A DNA stretch of 64,000 nucleotides from Nematostella vectensis. Its lineage: Eukaryota; Cnidaria; Anthozoa; Actiniaria; Edwardsiidae. Shown here in pieces: positions 59,519 through 64,000 of the stretch (the stretch's first letter is position 1; each line of letters starts with the position of its first letter). Under the pieces are notes generated by a model that had not been told where the DNA came from, made no database searches, and saw only the letters and a program-made list of their open reading frames with translations. The stretch is taken from contig NC_064036.1 of NCBI RefSeq assembly GCF_932526225.1, positions 6,393,519 through 6,457,518 of the forward strand, read 5' to 3'. Both the position numbers and the translations under genes were made by a program.

Positions 59519-61644
59519 TTTTGTCTGTTATCTTGTATGGAAAATCCTAGTATTGCTCAGTGCGCGTTTGCTGTGTGCCGAGACTACTTGCACTTTTGAC
59601 ACTCTTTTAAAGCATCCACGCCCGCTATTCATGCCGGGATACCCAATTATGAGATAGGTAAACGGATGTCAAGGCGTATCGGAAATTTGATCAAAAGCCG
59701 CGGGCAAAGAACCTCTTGGATATTGAATATCCGATGAAGACGGACGTGTATCCATTTAGATGATCACTTAGCTCATTAGTGGGCTATAACTGCCATGAAA
59801 ACTCAAACCGCGGGAAACACTCGGCTTCATCTCTCTCCAGGAGCACGTGGCAAATGATTGCCAGAACCGGGCAAGAGTTACGCGCGGAAATACATTCGAC
59901 TGCAACCTTCATGTTTATGCTTTCAAATGGTTACTGTTTGTCAACAAGGATATTGTATTCTTTATCTCTTCCATAAATCTCAAATATTGTTCGATCCTTA
60001 CGTATATCTCGAGTGTGCTTTTGATTCACTTTACTTTCACAGCAACCAGCTGCCTACTCATTTGATCAAAATAAGTAATATATTTCGTAGGGAACTACTC
60101 CGTATGTATTGTAAAATTTTTGAGATCCTTTGCGTTCGAGTGGTAGTCTAGGTCAAGTCCGTTTTCGGCTGTTTGTAAGGACCTTAAACCGTCGACAAGT
60201 CGACCTTAAAAAGGGATAACCGCCAGCAAAAAGCGACGCTGTTTTTCCCTTGTATTTTTTCAAGCTATATGTTTCATCGTTTGCGTCATTGAGGGGACCG
60301 GGGTTGAAGAATTCAAGCCTAGCTCTCTGCGAGAACCTTTTCTTTAATATTGTAATCGCGTTTGTTCTCAGCATCTTGCGATGCGACCGCGTGCTTCACA
60401 AAACAGGTGTTCATGGCGGGAAATAACTAATTGATAATCGGCAGTTTACCTCCGGGTCTTTATAGGTTTATTGCGTTCCTTCTTTCAATCTTTCTCATCT
60501 GTTAAAGCTCGTTGCGACGCTATTTTTAGGTTTATGGTTTATAATCTGATACTTCAAAATGTTGAAGTACGTTTTGTCACTGGAAGATTTACGTCGAGAT
60601 GAAACTGTCAACTCAATGAGCGACCATTGTTACCGAATTATTTAGAAGTATATTTTGGCGTTTCGCCCCTGTGAATTATAATTAGTTATATAAGCAAGGA
60701 ATGAGGGGAAAATATTTTGTTTCTTGTGAACAGGGCTTTATGCATCTTTTAGGGACACCAAGTCTTTGAAAGAAAATGAACAAACCCCAGAACCCCCTTC
60801 ATTAAAAATAAATAAACAAATCATAGACAAAAAAAGAATAAAACATCATACACAATGCTTCTCTAACAAATATCTTGCGCAATGGAAAATTATGGTCGCT
60901 TTTAAAATACCCGAATGGTCCGTCCGGCGGAAGTGAGGGTTGTAGTCCGAGGGCGCGCGCGTCATCATGGTAGTAGGATGGGGCTCCCACGCGTCAGCCA
61001 AACCAAGAGTCACAACTATCGGAGTTTATTTTAGGTACGTTGCACATCGTTGCGAAAAAATCGCCTGCTAATAAAAGACCTAATGAGAGTGTTTGTTGAA
61101 TTTTTCTTAGAGCGGATTGTACCAGCGAGCAAACGTAAATATTTTCGGTTGATTTGTAGACACTGATCTGTGAAAATTGCCTTTGCTTTCACTAATGATG
61201 CACGGCAAACCACTCCTTCTGCTGCAGGCATGTGCGACGGAAATAACGCCCTGTTACGCGCGCTGTGCGGTTTCCCGCCCTCAGACGACAGCCGACACAT
61301 ACCCACTTTGATAATCCTCTAACATAGAGGGAAAAATGTTTTTAAATGTAAGCCTCCCTCGGAGAAAGGAAAAAACACATACACAATGGGAATATCGCGT
61401 TGTTAAAGTCCATATAACCTTTCAGAGTTGATAGACTTTGTCAATTCTTTATATTTTCATCTTCCAAATAGTATGTGGTTCTTATGGACCTTATAAAACA
61501 CGCGTTCGCGCGAATAACTCAAATCTGTAATATTGAGGTATTTTGGTCAACCTTCGGAAAAAAGCCGTGAACAGAAAGGCCCGGGTCCAGTCATTTGTGA
61601 CGTAGATCGAGATGTCAACACATGTGCGGACGTGAAAAAGCATG
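59519..61644. other. intergenic, no supported gene
   Basis: Promoter side of the Ly6-like gene, then unassigned sequence. Repeated tagacaacattcttctt words lie just before (59252-59283). Open frames at 59847-60151, 60153-60374, 60802-60990 and 61031-61306 lack recognisable domains or splice context. Confidence 0.45.
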
Positions 61645-62400
61645 AAATAAATAATAACTTTATTCCAATAAATACCAATACAGGTATATTAGGATAATAT
61701 ACAAAGTAGGTTAGCTTATATGCCTATCTTCTATTCATAATATTTAATTACATCATCACAAAATTTCAGGACTAGGCTCGTAATGGAGTCATCTGTTAAG
61801 CTCATAATATACAAAAAAAAAGGCTTTTGGCCTTAACAGTTTGAAAGAGTTATTAATTTGCAAATAGATCATTAAAAAATACTCGACGTATATCATTGAC
61901 ATAGTCGCATTCCATTAAGGTATGGTACTCATCCCCAACCTTATTTTTTTTTCACATTTTTCACAAATCCTTAATTCAAAAGGTAAATTTTTATAGCGGC
62001 CTGTTTCAATTGCTAGTTTGTGTGCCGAGACATGCAATCTAGTCATAGATTGTCGGCGTCTAACATTAGCTTCTGATATATATTTTTTTAGTTTAAAATT
62101 TGTCTTGATCTTGCAATAAGTGCGTAGTTTTCCACTATTTTGATATAACTGTGCCTGGGTTCTCCAAAATGTTGCATAACTTTTATATAGTACTTTCTTA
62201 ATATATTTTCCTAGGGTATGAATTTGTTGGCCTTCAATATATATTTCCTGTAGTGTCTTTAAATCACACCAAGCAAATAGGGAATTGATAAACCTTACAG
62301 GGACATTAGATGTTGAAGAAAGGCTGATCTTCGCCGTTTCCCCCACTAAGGTGTTTTCATATATCCTACCAAATGCCGTCCTGAACAGGACGCGACGCCT
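61645..62400 (-). pseudogene. 5'-truncated LINE, C-terminal ORF and 3' tail
   Basis: The minus strand encodes the end of a LINE polyprotein: RTAFGRIYENTLVGE, LRTYCKIKTNFKLKKYISEA, RRQSMTRLHVSAHKLAIETG, and RICEKCEK, the start of a Cys-rich finger. A frameshift in an A run near 61950 breaks the frame. The other frame continues VGDEYHTLMECDYVND and stops. After the stop comes a 3' tail ending in a ggaataaagttattattta repeat-like terminus (61645-61680). The reverse transcriptase catalytic region is absent. A different LINE family from 34799-36745. Confidence 0.8.
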
Positions 62401-64000
62401 GCAAGAAAAGCGTGCGCGCGCAATCGAACGTGCGCGAGGCGGCGTCTTCTTGCCGGCGTCGTGGATCTAAATCACCCTAGTTCTTGCTGAAGAACGTTGT
62501 GTGGTTACAACTTTTACCGCCATCTTTATATCTCAACCTGGTAGTCAAATGATTATTTAACTTAAGGAAACAAATCTGCAAAATTTAGCAGATATTTTTT
62601 TAGTCTTTGAATTGTTTTTGCATTGTGCACGCGCGCTGCATTCGCAATCAAGAATGGCGACATTCTCACGAGCGCGCGCTGTTTTTGAAACCTACATAAC
62701 AAAACGATATTTTCTTTTTTCGCATACAATTCTCGACTTTAAATTATTCTTCGCTTTATTGTGGGTAGCATTGCAATGGAAGACAATTCGCCAACATTTT
62801 GTGGTATTACTGTCTCTGAATTTTAACGGTTTAAGGAAAATACCTTGTTTCAGATTTTCCCGCCAAAACTTCAATATCCTTTCAATCAATCTCCTTTCGC
62901 GCGGCCAGGAAAATTTTCAAAGATCTGTAGAAAATTCAAATTTTAATCAAATTTGATTCCCTTTTCAGAATTTGAAAGTTTATCTATGCTTTGTTTTGGC
63001 TAGATTGATATAAGTGAAAGGTTTTAAGAACTTTAATGAAGTTTTTTTTGCGGGCCGATTTATAAGTTTTATTTAAGATTGATAACTCGTTAATTTCCAA
63101 CGACAAATGAAGGATTTTAGGGACCGACAAGTTGCCAACGTAGGCTTTTTTTTCGCTGCCACATGATTGGCTTGGCTGTTTTTTTTTCTAGAATGAACGT
63201 ATGTCTTTTATGGATTGCTTGTTCTTATTTTTAGAGATTTTGGTTAGCTCAATTTCTTGGGAGGAGACTTCCGTTACCGACCCATCAGATATTAAGCATT
63301 AAGAAGTGTGATATCCAAAATAATCAGTGAGACTGTGCGACCACGGCTGTGAATAAAGTTTAGCTTTTATAGAACACCCTCTAGTCGCTTTGTTTTTATC
63401 GCGGTATCTAGGATATAAAATTAAAACATAATGCCACGCCAATTAAGGTTCTTTTAGGGTATCTTTTTATTCACCGAAAGTGTTCTACCCTATATGCTTC
63501 GTAGGTTATTACACAGGCGTAACCCTAAGAGTGCGACGTACGGACGCGACAAGATGGCGAACAGTGAAAGAGCAAACAGCGGCGTGCTCGGCCTACTATT
63601 GGAAGCCTGGGTACGACTAGCCTCACACCTCCCCTTTTCAACTGCTCCTTTAAAGACAATGCATTCAAAATCTTACGAACTTATCACAATACGTTTTATT
63701 CGTCATTCCTACTATTTTACACAAATTACGCAACTTCTCTTTTAAATAAGAAGTAGTCACCATGACAACACACAGTCATATTCTGTTATCTCACTTTCTC
63801 TCCTGGAGCCCCTAAACTCGGGAACCCTTGGGGCACCCGAAGCATGATGGGACCTTCATCTACTAAGCAGCTTTACTGTAACTGCTGTTGGTCACGAACG
63901 TCTCCCTCGCCCCATGGTGCTTGACCGGCACTAAATAAAAGTGGCTTGCAACAGACCACAGCACCCACCCCCCTCCCCCCCCCCCCTCCCCCTCATCCTC
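62401..64000. other. intergenic, weak first-exon candidate near the right edge
   Basis: Mostly AT-rich with unsupported frames. At 63554 an ATG in the context cgcgacaagATGGCG starts MANSERANSGVLGLLLEAW and could be a first exon, but the following gtacga is a weak donor. The same gcctgggtacga wording resembles a repeat end. The window closes with C-rich sequence (63965-63995). Confidence 0.3.

Noticed and set aside
61031-61306. 91-codon minus-strand frame
   Set aside because: No domain, no splice context, and composition like its flanks.
63494-63745. 83-codon frame at the right edge
   Set aside because: Only the first 19 codons look gene-like, the rest is AT-rich, and the possible donor is weak. 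Not called as a gene.

Overview
This is intron-bearing, AT-rich animal nuclear DNA. It looks anthozoan, most likely a sea anemone of the Nematostella type; that placement is inference from short genes with GT-AG introns, an intronless opsin, a tandem orphan GPCR pair, and many foldback/MITE elements and LINE relics. No bacterial operons, CRISPR array, rRNA gene or convincing functional tRNA gene was seen.

Five protein-coding genes can be supported, four of them by assembling exons at splice sites. (1) An intronless opsin-like GPCR at 13748-14800 (+) keeps the retinal-binding lysine but has unusual activation motifs. (2, 3) Two tandem paralogous rhodopsin-class GPCRs, A at 28760-32964 (+) and B at 39886-42886 (+), have four coding exons each with identical intron phases. 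Both lack the usual TM3 cysteine and the Asn of NPxxY, and the third intron of B has a GC donor. (4) A class I facilitative sugar transporter (SLC2/GLUT family) of 12 exons and 499 residues spans 44553-56573 (+). (5) A two-exon secreted Ly6/uPAR (three-finger) protein lies on the minus strand at 57464-59518, convergent with the transporter.

The rest is repeat-rich. 1-12500 has no supportable gene but carries degenerate tandem repeats, a large imperfect inverted repeat and a nested pair of hAT-like MITEs. 18466-20880 is a double minisatellite block, with a CACGTG box in most units of its first half. 26407-27030 is a CTCCT microsatellite. 27407-28276 is a direct duplication in which one copy has a small insertion with an 11-bp target duplication. 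34799-36745 is a decayed LINE, interrupted by a MITE and by internal tandem expansions. 61645-62400 is a 5'-truncated LINE on the minus strand.

The genes do not form a pathway; they are ordinary neighbours, apart from the tandem GPCR duplication. I found no clearly new multi-gene system. The best leads are the motif-deviant receptors, the 12-cysteine Ly6 protein, the fossil duplicate exon in the transporter gene, and the short mobile-looking insertion shared with a perfect foldback.
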